Below, one piece after another: positions 54,804 to 64,000 of a DNA stretch of 64,000 nucleotides. The notes below the pieces were generated by a model. The model was given only the letters and a program-made list of their open reading frames with translations, searched no databases and was not told the DNA's origin. A program made the translations under genes and the position numbers. Position 1 is the stretch's first letter, and each line of letters begins with the position of its first letter. The stretch spans positions 62,001 to 126,000 of the forward strand of contig DAIDGQ010000045.1 in assembly GCA_027452215.1 (NCBI GenBank). The letters are read 5' to 3'. The stretch comes from Granulicella sp. (lineage in GTDB: Bacteria; Acidobacteriota; Terriglobia; Terriglobales; Acidobacteriaceae).

Positions 54804-56132
54804 TCACCGGCTAGCTTGAGTGGTGGCGAGCAACATTCGCAGGTCGCGGACGTTGTTGCCGGAGGGGCCTGTGATCAGCGTGTCGCCGAGGGCGTGGAGC
54901 AGCGTGTAGCTATCGAACCGCTTGAGGGCCGAAGAGACGCTGAGGCCGAGGGCTTCGGCGCGGGCGGCGGTGGTGTGGTCGGCGATGCCTCCTGCGGCTG
55001 GGCTATTGCCATCGATTCCATCGGAGCCGGCGCTGAGGATCGTAACCTGCTGGCCGCTGTTGGCGATGCGGGCTGCGCACTCGAGCACGAAGTGTTGATT
55101 GCGGCCTCCGATGCCCTGGGCTTGCACGACCTTCACGGAGATCTCTCCGACGGAGAGCAGGCAGACCTTCGAGCAGGTTTGCTGCAACTTGGCGATGCGT
55201 TGCAGCAGGTACTCCGCGGCGGCCTGATAGTCCCAGTCATCGCAGGAGTTGTCGACGACGACGTGGAAGCCTTCCTGCTGGGCGAGCCGGGCTGCCTCTG
55301 CGGACAGGTCCTTGCTGGAGAGAAGAGCGAGGGTGGAGGCACGGAGGAAGGCGGGATGGTGGTGCTTGGGTGTTTCCGGCAAGGCGGAGGTAAAGAACTG
55401 CGTGAGTTTGCTGGAGAACGGAAGTGCGTCGCGGTGGTTGCGGAGAAGCGCGTGGCAATCCGCTACGGTGGAGGGGTCTGGCAAGGTAGGGCCTGAGCCG
55501 ATGACATCGAGTGCTCCTTCGGGAACGTCGGAGATGAGGAGCGTGCACTTGGTGGCGTTGGCCGCGGCCACGGTCAATCGGCCTCCCTTGACTGCGGAGA
55601 AGTGCTTGCGCAAGGTATTCATCTCTTGAATGGGCAGACCGGAGTGTACGAGGATTTGATGGAAGGCGGCGGTATCGGCGAGGGTCATGGCGGGATCGAG
55701 TGGCTGCTCGAGCATGGTGGAGGCGCCGCCGCTGATGAGGAAGAAGACCAGTGTGTCTGGGTCGCTGTCGGAGAGATAGGCGAGCACCTCGGCTGCGGCC
55801 TGGAGGGACTGCTCTGTGGGAATGGGGTGGCCACCCAGATACGAGCGAAGTGGATGGCGTGCGGTCGGTGTTGATCCCACTACGATGCCGTCCAGGGTTT
55901 GCCGCTGCGCGAGGCGGGGAGCGAGGATGTCCCATAAGGATTCGGCCATGGGGACAGCGGCTTTTCCGGCGCTGACGATCTTGATGCGGCGAAAGGCGTT
56001 GATCGCGAAGGTGGCTTCGCCCACGTGCAGATGGTGTTCGTCATAGCGAATCTGACGCTGCATCACTGCCGGGATTTTCAGACGGTCGAGAGTCGCCGTG
56101 AAGAGCTGACGAGATGTGTCGCGCAGTGAGAT
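54804..56132 (-). CDS. ttuD: MOFRL-family glycerate 2-kinase (TtuD type), non-standard start
   Basis: A kinase of ~442 residues. It phosphorylates glycerate to 2-phosphoglycerate; the family was long called hydroxypyruvate reductase TtuD. Seen are AGKAAVPMAESLW, FLISGGASTMLEQP (nucleotide site), MNTLRKHFSAVKGGRL, SDVPEGALDVIGSGPT, and the C-terminal MOFRL domain with GGRNQHFVLECA and SAGSDGIDGNSPAAGG. The first usable ATG/GTG at 56066 leaves out a family-like N-terminus (LRDTSRQLFTATLDRL) that is in frame upstream. That region starts after a stop at ~56150 with only ATC/CTG as candidates (ATC 56132 behind AGGA). Coordinates include it as the likely coding extent; the minimal call is 54804-56066. 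It is the last gene of the tartrate cluster. Confidence 0.82.
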   Translation of the reverse strand: MSLRDTSRQLFTATLDRLKIPAVMQRQIRYDEHHLHVGEATFAINAFRRIKIVSAGKAAVPMAESLWDILAPRLAQRQTLDGIVVGSTPTARHPLRSYLGGHPIPTEQSLQAAAEVLAYLSDSDPDTLVFFLISGGASTMLEQPLDPAMTLADTAAFHQILVHSGLPIQEMNTLRKHFSAVKGGRLTVAAANATKCTLLISDVPEGALDVIGSGPTLPDPSTVADCHALLRNHRDALPFSSKLTQFFTSALPETPKHHHPAFLRASTLALLSSKDLSAEAARLAQQEGFHVVVDNSCDDWDYQAAAEYLLQRIAKLQQTCSKVCLLSVGEISVKVVQAQGIGGRNQHFVLECAARIANSGQQVTILSAGSDGIDGNSPAAGGIADHTTAARAEALGLSVSSALKRFDSYTLLHALGDTLITGPSGNNVRDLRMLLATTQASR

Positions 56133-56287
56133 GATGACCGTCCTCGATCAGTTTCTACTGTAGCGCTTATGTGTTGCTTCTTCCGAGCTTGACCTCCGCG
56201 ATGAGCCTGTGGTGACGCGGGAAGGTCGAGGCTAAGTTGGCTTGCGTGGCGTCGGCGAGGAGAGCTGTGTCAACAGACATCCTGCGA

Positions 56288-57610
56288 CTATGAGGCGCAT
56301 TCGTGGGAGTCCGATTGTGAGGTCTTTCGGCTGAGGAGCAGCGTCACGACGGCCGAAAGTGCCAGCGTGGCACCGACACCGTACAAGCCGCCCGTGTAGC
56401 TTCCGGTCTTGCCTTTGATCCAGCCGATCATGTAGGGGCCAATGAATCCGCCGAGGTTTCCGATGGAGTTGATCATCGCAATGCCGGCGGCGGCGCCGGC
56501 CCCCGACATGAACGTGGACGCCATCGCCCAGAGTGGAGCTTTGGCCGCACTGATGCCAACGTTGACGACGACTAGTGCGCCGATGACACCGGTCGCGGTG
56601 TGGCTGCTTCCCGCCCATATAAATCCAAGGCACGCGGCAACACACGGAAGGACGAGATGCCATGTGCGTTCCAGGGTGTGATCGGAATGACGCGCCCAGA
56701 GCATCATTGCGAACACAGCGAGGACGTTTGGGAAGGCGTTGAGCCAACCCGTTTCGAGTGGCGAGAATTTAAATTGCCGGATGATCAGAGGAGCCCAAAG
56801 ACCGAGCGTGTACAGGCCCGCGGAGGTGCCCAGATAGATGAGAGAGAGTGCCAGTACGCGGAGGTCGAACAGGGTTCGCCAGACACGGGTCAAGCCTCCT
56901 CCGTGCGTGGAGGCGACGATGGTTTGTTCAGACTCAAGCCTCCTCACTAACCACTCGCGTTCGTCTGCGGCGAGCCAGGTTGCCTGTTCGGGTTTGTCGG
57001 TTAGAACTTTGAGGACGACGAAGCCCAACACGACTGCCGGCGCCGCTTCGAGGAGGTAAAGCCATTGCCAATTGCTGAGGCCTGCGATGCGGGGCAGCTC
57101 CATCAGCGCGCCTGAAACAGGAGAGCCGATTGCGGTGGAGATGGGTGCGGCTGCCATAAAGGCGGCGGCGGCCATGGCACGATATCTGGCCGGAAACCAT
57201 AGGCTGAGATACAGAATGACTCCGGGGAAGAATCCGGCCTCTGCAACTCCCAGGAGGAAGCGGAGCGCATAGAAACTGTAGGCTCCGGTGACGAATGCGG
57301 AGCATGCGGACACGATGCCCCAGGTGACCATCACGCGCGCAATCCAGACACGGACGCCGATGCGATACAGGATGAGGTTGGATGGGACCTCAAACAGGAA
57401 GTAGCCGATGAAGAAGAGGCCTCCTCCGAGACCATATGCGGCGGGGGACAAGCCGATCGCCTGGTTCATGGTGAAGGCGGCGAAACCAACATTGACTCGA
57501 TCGAGAAAGCTGACGAAATAGAGCAGCATGACGAACGGCAGGATCCGCAAACTGATTCTTCGCATGACGCGAGCTTCGAGTTCGTCGGGCATCGATGCCA
57601 TGTTGGTCAC
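56288..57610 (-). CDS. ttuB: MFS transporter, ACS family, probable tartrate transporter (TtuB type)
   Basis: A 440-residue, 12-helix transporter of the anion:cation symporter group. The N-terminus has RRISLRILPFVMLLYFVSFL and DRVNVGFA, the D-R-x-N signature of the ACS family; the second half has the usual pseudo-repeat. It overlaps the dehydrogenase stop by a GTGA junction (57607-57610), so translation is coupled; GTG at 57610 and ATGs at 57601 and 57592 are all possible starts. With tartrate dehydrogenase upstream and glycerate kinase downstream, a tartrate uptake role like TtuB is likely. A related dicarboxylate or sugar acid cannot be excluded. Confidence 0.85.
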   Translation of the reverse strand: MTNMASMPDELEARVMRRISLRILPFVMLLYFVSFLDRVNVGFAAFTMNQAIGLSPAAYGLGGGLFFIGYFLFEVPSNLILYRIGVRVWIARVMVTWGIVSACSAFVTGAYSFYALRFLLGVAEAGFFPGVILYLSLWFPARYRAMAAAAFMAAAPISTAIGSPVSGALMELPRIAGLSNWQWLYLLEAAPAVVLGFVVLKVLTDKPEQATWLAADEREWLVRRLESEQTIVASTHGGGLTRVWRTLFDLRVLALSLIYLGTSAGLYTLGLWAPLIIRQFKFSPLETGWLNAFPNVLAVFAMMLWARHSDHTLERTWHLVLPCVAACLGFIWAGSSHTATGVIGALVVVNVGISAAKAPLWAMASTFMSGAGAAAGIAMINSIGNLGGFIGPYMIGWIKGKTGSYTGGLYGVGATLALSAVVTLLLSRKTSQSDSHECAS

Positions 57611-58701
57611 GCGTTGGTCAGTTGGGGTCGAGCGGTGGAGGCAATCTGCGCGCAGACTGCCTCGGTGACTATCGTCGTAGTGGCAGCGCCACCCAGATCA
57701 GCCGTATGGAGCGCGGGATTTGCGGTGACATGCTCGATCGCCTGCATGACTCGCGCTGCGGCTGCAAACTCTCCGAGGTGCTCGAGAAGCAGGACGACGG
57801 ACCAGAAGGTTCCAATTGGATTAGCGATGCCTTTGCCCATGATGTCGAAGGCAGAGCCGTGAATGGGTTCAAACATCGAGGGGTAGACTCGCTCCGGGTT
57901 GATGTTGGCCGTTGGGGCGATGCCCATGCTTCCGGCCAGAGCTGCGGCGAGATCGCTCAGGATGTCGGCATGGAGATTTGTAGCCACAATCGTGTCGAGA
58001 GATGCGGGACGATTGACCATGCGCGCGGTGGCGGCGTCGACCAGTTCCCTCTCCCACTTTACGTCGGGGAATTCCTTTGCGATCTCGGAGGCAATTTCAT
58101 CCCACATGACCATGGCGTGGCGTTGCGCGTTGCTCTTCGTGATGACCGTGAGCAGCTTGCGTGGCCGCGATTTCGCGAGACGAAAGGCGTAGCGATGGAT
58201 TCGCTCTACGCCGGCGCGCGTCATCAGCGATAGATCGGTTGCCACCTCGATGGGATGGCCCTGATGTACTCGGCCACCGACGCCGGAGTATTCTCCCTCG
58301 GTGTTCTCGCGCACGATGACCCAGTTCAGATCCTGGGCGGCGCACCGCTTCAATGGAGCATCAATGCCGGGGAGGATGCGGGTGGGACGAACGTTGGCGT
58401 ACTGGTCGAGTCCCTGGCAGATCTTCAGCCTCAATCCCCACAACGTAACGTGATCGGGAATGTGGGGATCACCGGCCGAGCCAAATAGAATCGCGTCCTT
58501 TTGCAGGAGAGCCTTGAGCCCATCGGGTGGCATCATCACGCCGTGCTGGCGGTAGTAGTCCCCTCCCCAATCGAAGTTTTCAAACTCGAAGGCGAAGGTG
58601 TTTTCGGAAGCAGCGAGAGCTTCGAGAATCTTCTGTCCGGCTGGAATCACTTCCTTCCCAATGCCATCTCCCGGAATTGTCGCGATACGGTAGGTTTTCA
58701 T
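57607..58701 (-). CDS. ttuC: Tartrate dehydrogenase/decarboxylase (TtuC type)
   Basis: A 364-residue member of the beta-decarboxylating isopropylmalate/isocitrate dehydrogenase family. Seen are YRIATIPGDGIGKEVIPAG, ILFGSAGDPHIPDHVTLWG, ANVRPTRILPGID, VRENTEGEYSGVGG, and DIMGKGIANPIGTFWSVVLL. The pattern (LWGLRLKICQGLDQYANVRP; lack of 3-isopropylmalate signature) fits tartrate dehydrogenase, which oxidises tartrate and D-malate and can decarboxylate meso-tartrate to D-glycerate. Needs NAD and a divalent metal. The ATG at 58701 has AAGGA upstream and matches family length; the frame to 58833 is rejected. An imperfect palindrome lies 30 bp upstream. Confidence 0.88.
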   Translation of the reverse strand: MKTYRIATIPGDGIGKEVIPAGQKILEALAASENTFAFEFENFDWGGDYYRQHGVMMPPDGLKALLQKDAILFGSAGDPHIPDHVTLWGLRLKICQGLDQYANVRPTRILPGIDAPLKRCAAQDLNWVIVRENTEGEYSGVGGRVHQGHPIEVATDLSLMTRAGVERIHRYAFRLAKSRPRKLLTVITKSNAQRHAMVMWDEIASEIAKEFPDVKWERELVDAATARMVNRPASLDTIVATNLHADILSDLAAALAGSMGIAPTANINPERVYPSMFEPIHGSAFDIMGKGIANPIGTFWSVVLLLEHLGEFAAAARVMQAIEHVTANPALHTADLGGAATTTIVTEAVCAQIASTARPQLTNA

Positions 58702-58730
58702 ATCGGGGGTCCTTATCAATCGCCTGAATT

Positions 58731-58758
58731 CTATCCGGTTGGCTGAACCGGAGGATAG
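58731..58758. promoter_or_regulatory. Palindrome upstream of tartrate cluster, candidate operator
   Basis: CTATCCGGTT (58731-58740) pairs with AACCGGAGGATAG (58746-58758) with a GGCTG spacer and a bulge of three bases in the right arm (plus strand reading). It lies 30 bp upstream of ttuC. It is a candidate regulator-binding site; no regulator gene is adjacent. Confidence 0.45.
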
Positions 58759-58971
58759 CCGTCGCACCTGATTCACTGCAGCCCGAGCAGATGAGACGGA
58801 CCGGGAACCGATGAAAATATACGTTCGAATCACAATCTGGCTGACTTCATCGGCGGCGTATTTTTGACGCGGATGAGAGATCTACAAATCGAGAACAACC
58901 GCAGCGAGGGGCTTGCTGTTGGCGGGGATTCTGGTCTTCGAGATTCAGGGTGCCCAGATGTGGGTTCGTGC

Positions 58972-60114
58972 TCAGGGCATGGCCGTCCATGCCGAGCCGT
59001 TTCGGGCTGAGTCCAGAACTGCGAGGATGAATTGGATACCGAGCACGCCGTCCTCGACGCCTGGCACGAGCATGGCTCTCGGGTCCGGGGGGCGTCCTTC
59101 GATGCGCGCGGTGATTTGCTCGGCGAGGTCGGAATAGAGCTGCGCGAAGGCCTCGAAGTATCCCTCCGGATGACCTGCGGGGATTCTTGTTGCCCACTGG
59201 GCCGCGGGTCCGACTCCGGGGCCTCCGCGGGTAATCAGGCGAGGCTGCTCGCCGAGCGGGGAAAAGCGCAGATAGTTCGGGTTCTCCTGCTCCCAGGCCA
59301 GACCGGCCTTTTCTCCGTAGATGCGCAGGCGTAGATGATTCTCGTTTCCGACGGCGATCTGCGAGGCCCACAGGCTTCCCTTGGCTCCTCCGGCGAAGCG
59401 CAACATCAGCTGGACGTTGTCGTCCAGGCGCCGACCCGGAACGAAGGTGGTGAGGTCCGCCGCGAGCTCTGTGCAGTGCAGGCCGGTGGTGAAGCAAGCC
59501 AGATGAAACGCATGCGTTCCGATATCGCCGAGGCAGCCTGCGGGTCCACTGCGCGCGGGGTCGGTTCGCCAATCGGCCTGCTTGGAGCCTGTGGCCTCGA
59601 GCGGCGTCGAGAGCCAATCCTGCGCGTACTCCACCTGGATCATGCGGATCGCGCCGAGGTCCCCGGCGAGCACCATCTCCCTGGCCTGCCGGATGAGCGG
59701 ATAGCCCACGTAGGTGTGGGTCAAGCCAAAGATCAGGCCGGTTCGCGCGACGGTATCGGAGAGGTCGAGCGCGTCGGGCAGCGTCGTTGTGAGGGGCTTG
59801 TCGCAGATGACGTGAATGCCGGCCTGGAGGAAGGCTTTGGCGATGGAATGGTGCAGGTGGTTCGGCGTGACAATCGCGACGGCGTCGATCGGGTCGCTGC
59901 GATTGGCCTCCTGACGGGCCATCTCGGCGAAGCTGGTGTAGGCCCGCGGGATGTGGAGATCGCGAGCGGATGCCAACGACTTTTCGGGATCGGATGAGAG
60001 CGCCGCTGCTACCAACTCGAACCGGTCATCGAGCCTGGCAGCGGCTCGATGTACCGCGCCGATGAAGGCTCCGGGGCCTCCCCCGACCATTCCTAATCTG
60101 ATTCGTCTGTGCAA
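58972..60114 (-). CDS. Gfo/Idh/MocA-family oxidoreductase
   Basis: A ~380-residue NAD(P)-dependent sugar or polyol dehydrogenase. The N-terminal Rossmann fold is [19 protein letters not shown]. The signature [17 protein letters not shown] corresponds to the EKP lysine motif, and [17 protein letters not shown] precedes it. The C-terminal half is the sheet domain of the family, with [11 protein letters not shown] giving a catalytic His. TTG at 60114 has AAGGGAG five bases upstream and is preferred; an ATG eight codons earlier has no ribosome-binding site. It is the last gene of a three-gene operon with ThuA and an isomerase; the sugar is unknown. Confidence 0.88.
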   Translation of the reverse strand: MHRRIRLGMVGGGPGAFIGAVHRAAARLDDRFELVAAALSSDPEKSLASARDLHIPRAYTSFAEMARQEANRSDPIDAVAIVTPNHLHHSIAKAFLQAGIHVICDKPLTTTLPDALDLSDTVARTGLIFGLTHTYVGYPLIRQAREMVLAGDLGAIRMIQVEYAQDWLSTPLEATGSKQADWRTDPARSGPAGCLGDIGTHAFHLACFTTGLHCTELAADLTTFVPGRRLDDNVQLMLRFAGGAKGSLWASQIAVGNENHLRLRIYGEKAGLAWEQENPNYLRFSPLGEQPRLITRGGPGVGPAAQWATRIPAGHPEGYFEAFAQLYSDLAEQITARIEGRPPDPRAMLVPGVEDGVLGIQFILAVLDSARNGSAWTAMP

Positions 60115-60168
60115 TGTGGCTCCCTTCGCTGCTTGCATTTGGTTCCGGGTTTGCGGATATTTGAGGCC

Positions 60169-61233
60169 TTATTGTGGTTCGCGTATCCCGAGTAGCTGCC
60201 GAATTGCGGATGTGTCGACGTGCGCATCGGCGAAGTCATCGAATGACCGTTCTGCGGCGTGGATGATGTGCTTCGCGATGAAGGGCGCGCCCTCGGCGGC
60301 GCCCTGCTCGGCACTTTTGATGCAGCACTCCCACTCCATTACGGCCCAGCCTTCGAAGCCGTACTGGGTCAGCTTGGAGAAGATGGCTCCAAAGTTTACG
60401 TGCCCGTCGCCCAGGGAACGGAACCGGCCTGCCCGCTTGATCCACGGCTGAAACCCACCGTAGACTCCCTGCCGGCCGGTGGGGTTGAACTCCGCATCCT
60501 TGACGTGAAACATCTTGATCCGCGAGTGATACAGGTCGAGGTATTCGAGGTAATCGAGCTGCTGCAGGACGAAGTGGCTGGGGTCATAGAGCAGATTGCA
60601 TCGAGGATGCTGGTCGACCAGGTCCAGAAACATCTCGAAGGAATCGCCGTCGTGGAGATCTTCGCCTGGGTGGACCTCGTAGCAGAGGTCGACATCGTTG
60701 CGGTCGAAGACGTCGAGAATGGGACGCCAACGCTTTGCCAGCTCGGCAAAGGCTGTCTCGACGAGGCCGGCGGGGCGCTGGGGCCAAGGGTACATATAGG
60801 GCCACGCCAGCGCGCCTGAAAACGTTGCGTGCGCCTTGAGTCCGAGGTTCTTTGAGGCCCTGGCGGCGAACCCGAGCTGCTCGACGGCCCAGGCCTGACG
60901 CGCTGCAGGATCACCATGCACGGCCTTGGGCGCGAAGCTGTCGAAGAGCGAGTCGTAGGCGGGATGGACGGCGACTAGCTGGCCCTGCAAGTGTGTTGAG
61001 AGCTCGGTCAGGGCGAGCCCATTTTCGGCGAGCACTCCGAGTATCTGGTCGCAGTATGCCTGGCTCTCGGCGGCTAGTTTCAGGTCGAAGAGGCGCGCGT
61101 CCCAGGTGGGAATCTGGACTCCTTTGTAGCCGAGGCCGGCGGCCCATCTGGAGATCGAGGCGAGGTCATTGTAGGGAGCGGTGTCGCCGGCAAACTGGGC
61201 GAGAAAGATGGCCGGGCCTTTCGTCGTCTTCAT
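60169..61233 (-). CDS. Sugar phosphate isomerase/epimerase (xylose isomerase-like TIM barrel)
   Basis: A 354-residue AP-endonuclease-2-like barrel. Seen are IFLAQFAGDTAPYNDLASIS, GLGYKGVQIPTWD, CYEVHPGEDLHDGDSFEMF, NLLYDPSHFVLQQLDYLEYL and DGHVNFGAIFSKLTQYGFEG, with Glu/Asp/His metal ligands (EVHPGED, DPSHF, and E in VMEWE). Such enzymes isomerise or epimerise keto-sugars or inositol-related compounds. The ATG at 61233 has GAGGAG upstream and follows the ThuA stop by 22 bp. Substrate unknown. Confidence 0.88.
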   Translation of the reverse strand: MKTTKGPAIFLAQFAGDTAPYNDLASISRWAAGLGYKGVQIPTWDARLFDLKLAAESQAYCDQILGVLAENGLALTELSTHLQGQLVAVHPAYDSLFDSFAPKAVHGDPAARQAWAVEQLGFAARASKNLGLKAHATFSGALAWPYMYPWPQRPAGLVETAFAELAKRWRPILDVFDRNDVDLCYEVHPGEDLHDGDSFEMFLDLVDQHPRCNLLYDPSHFVLQQLDYLEYLDLYHSRIKMFHVKDAEFNPTGRQGVYGGFQPWIKRAGRFRSLGDGHVNFGAIFSKLTQYGFEGWAVMEWECCIKSAEQGAAEGAPFIAKHIIHAAERSFDDFADAHVDTSAIRQLLGIREPQ

Positions 61234-61255
61234 GTGGGAACTCCTCGATGGTTCG

Positions 61256-62239
61256 TTAGCGGGTGGGTGCGGGGGCCGCGGGCCGTGGCTGGGCGGGAGC
61301 ATCCAGAGGGTTCAACCCCTTGGGATAGTTTGGGTCCAGCGCTGCAAGATCTGCACGGTAGCTTACGGTGTTCTGGTTGGGAAACGTAGGTGGCAGCTTC
61401 TGCGTGACCTTGCCGGTGGCTGCCCATTCGACTCCTCGCTGTAGCGTGACGACGGCATCGACAGAGCTCATTGCGAGGGCGTCGTGTCCGACGGCTGTGT
61501 GAAAGATGCGGCCCTTGCCAAAGGTGGAGACCATGAGGAGAGGCTCGTCGAGGCCGGTTCCGCTGTTGGCCGGATCGGAGTAGGCGGTGGCGAGCACGGT
61601 CATGTTCGTAGCCGGCCCGCGCAGGCTATCGTAGAGCTCGTCGCCCTGATGCATCCAGACTTTGGGCAGCCCTTTCATGATGGGGTGATCCGGGTCGCGC
61701 GAGGTCATCTTGAAGGGGCGGCGAAGGCCATGGTGCCCGGCGTTGCCAGGGCTGTCATCGGACACCAGCTTGCCGTCGCGATAGAACCAGTGCGGCCCCG
61801 CCTTCTCATCTCTTCCCCTCCAACCACCTACGCCGACCATCTGGTTGAAGGCCTGCCATCCGGGAAACGCGTTATCCGCGGCATGCACGGAGACCATGCC
61901 GCCACCGTTCCTCATGTAGGTCTCGAAGGAGGCCTTTAGCTGGGGCGGCCAGCGGTCGGTTGGAGCGTCGTAGTTGAACACGATGACGTTGTACTTTTGC
62001 CAGTCGGGCAGGAAGCGGCTGAAGTCCGCACCGGCGGGCGGCGCGGTGACGACATCCACCTGAAACAACCCTACTTCGTCCAGCTCCTTCTTGAGGACCT
62101 CAGTGGTCACGCGCCAGTTGTGGTAGGTTCCTCCACTCTCTCCGTCGAGAATCATGACGCGCAATGGGGCGGCCGCGTGGGCCGGCAGGGTCAACAGGCA
62201 GACGGCAAGGGCTAGAAGGCGCAGTACAGTTTTCTTCAA
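61256..62239 (-). CDS. Secreted ThuA-domain protein
   Basis: A 327-residue protein with a signal peptide (LRLLALAVCLLTLPAHAA). The ThuA (trehalose-utilisation) domain, a flavodoxin-like class I glutamine-amidotransferase-related fold, is seen in LRVMILDGESGGTYHNWRVT, VIVFNYDAP, NGGGMVSVHAADNAFPGW, and FGKGRIFHTAVGHD. ThuA proteins act in oxidised (3-keto) disaccharide metabolism, but the exact step is debated. The start is TTG with AGGAG eight bases upstream. It is the first gene of an operon with the isomerase and Gfo/Idh genes. Confidence 0.88.
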   Translation of the reverse strand: MKKTVLRLLALAVCLLTLPAHAAAPLRVMILDGESGGTYHNWRVTTEVLKKELDEVGLFQVDVVTAPPAGADFSRFLPDWQKYNVIVFNYDAPTDRWPPQLKASFETYMRNGGGMVSVHAADNAFPGWQAFNQMVGVGGWRGRDEKAGPHWFYRDGKLVSDDSPGNAGHHGLRRPFKMTSRDPDHPIMKGLPKVWMHQGDELYDSLRGPATNMTVLATAYSDPANSGTGLDEPLLMVSTFGKGRIFHTAVGHDALAMSSVDAVVTLQRGVEWAATGKVTQKLPPTFPNQNTVSYRADLAALDPNYPKGLNPLDAPAQPRPAAPAPTR

Positions 62240-62662
62240 GAGACAGCTCCTGCTAAGGCGATGACCAAGAGGGAATAAAACTAAATTGTCGATGAAGGCT
62301 CAGTCCGGTGAAGTTGTGATCCTCAGTCGGATTGACGAGTTAGAGACGCGCTGCGCACGCGCCGGTCGTGCCCCAACAGGCTACAACGGACGGAAGGTGG
62401 TTGACGAGTGCGTCCAAGGAAATGGACGCGGCACCGATTGGTGTGCCCCTGCGTGGACGCATAGCGAAAGCGTTTCTGATGAGCCGCGGTATGCACGCGG
62501 CCCGGCACACCAAACACGGCTGGATGCGGGCCGGCATCGTTTGCGGCTTCTCTCGGAGCTACTTTGGTGTTGCACAGACACGGCTTCGCGTAAGCCGGGA
62601 GTGACGTCCCGGCGAGCGAAGACCGAAGAGCTGTGCAGAGATTTCCTGAAGTGGAAAGCTGC
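62240..62662. other. Intergenic stretch between htpG and ThuA operon
   Basis: The stretch is 423 bp. It contains two overlapping hairpins, CGGCTT/AAGCCG (62581-62597) and CCGGGA/TCCCGG (62595-62612), about 50-80 bp downstream of the htpG stop; they could end htpG transcription. The promoter of the ThuA operon should be at the left end. Short frames here are not convincing genes. Confidence 0.45.

Positions 62663-64000
<1,338 letters not shown>

Noticed and set aside
54625-54819. 64-codon plus-strand frame after mnmE
   Set aside because: Low-complexity Thr/Ala/Val product with no clear ribosome-binding site; not convincing on either strand.

Overview
The window looks like a chromosomal segment of an Acidobacteriota bacterium, most likely the Acidobacteriaceae (Terriglobus/Granulicella/Edaphobacter group). 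This is inferred from several features seen together. The GC content is high. There are two very large Oar-type TonB-dependent receptors with an N-terminal carboxypeptidase-regulatory domain, large secreted choice-of-anchor and FG-GAP proteins with a double-helix C-terminus, and many small secreted proteins. No rRNA, tRNA, CRISPR array, transposase or integrase was recognised.

Layout, left to right. 0-5 kb: the 3' part of a secreted beta-propeller/choice-of-anchor protein, a BaiN-type flavoprotein and a CsbD-like protein. 5-20 kb: mostly metabolic and stress genes: malic enzyme, an Hsp70-like ATPase, a Tat-exported protein, a HbpS-like protein, a TetR/SDR divergent pair, an RlmI-type methyltransferase, a secreted hydrolase, a DUF1801 protein, a class II photolyase, a GNAT enzyme, a 39-residue membrane protein and rpoD. 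20-32 kb: an HSL-type esterase, a GT39-like membrane protein, a GT2 glycosyltransferase, a 1165-residue FG-GAP protein, a PHP-type protein, a PAS-GGDEF diguanylate cyclase, a 36-residue membrane protein and an Old Yellow Enzyme. 32-37 kb: gyrA, then an AT-richer two-gene DUF262 + HEPN module that resembles an acquired defence or toxin unit. 37-42 kb: small secreted proteins (PEGA, DUF2846-like), DUF3606 and zinc-ribbon proteins, and two adjacent glycine/tyrosine-rich exported proteins. 42-49 kb: nadD, rsfS, rlmH and cobO on the plus strand, with a minus-strand TonB receptor gene between rsfS and rlmH. 49-64 kb: a second TonB receptor, mnmE, a tartrate catabolic cluster (ttuC-ttuB-ttuD type), a ThuA/isomerase/Gfo-Idh sugar operon, and the C-terminal part of htpG.

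Functional links. The tartrate cluster forms a plausible route from import, through tartrate dehydrogenase, to glycerate phosphorylation. The ThuA-isomerase-oxidoreductase operon looks like a keto-sugar or glycoside oxidation unit. The TetR and SDR genes share a 86-bp intergenic region with inverted repeats. The DUF262 and HEPN genes are 5 bp apart and are probably translated together.

Non-coding structure is rich. Four intergenic arrays repeat with an exact 7-bp period and fall into two unit families. A hairpin-containing element of about 32 bp occurs as a 37-bp-period triplet and as dispersed copies, one of which forms the 3' end of a gene. Several clear terminators are visible. The plus strand is strongly C-rich up to about 41 kb and becomes G-rich after about 48 kb regardless of gene direction, the change of sign expected at a replication origin.
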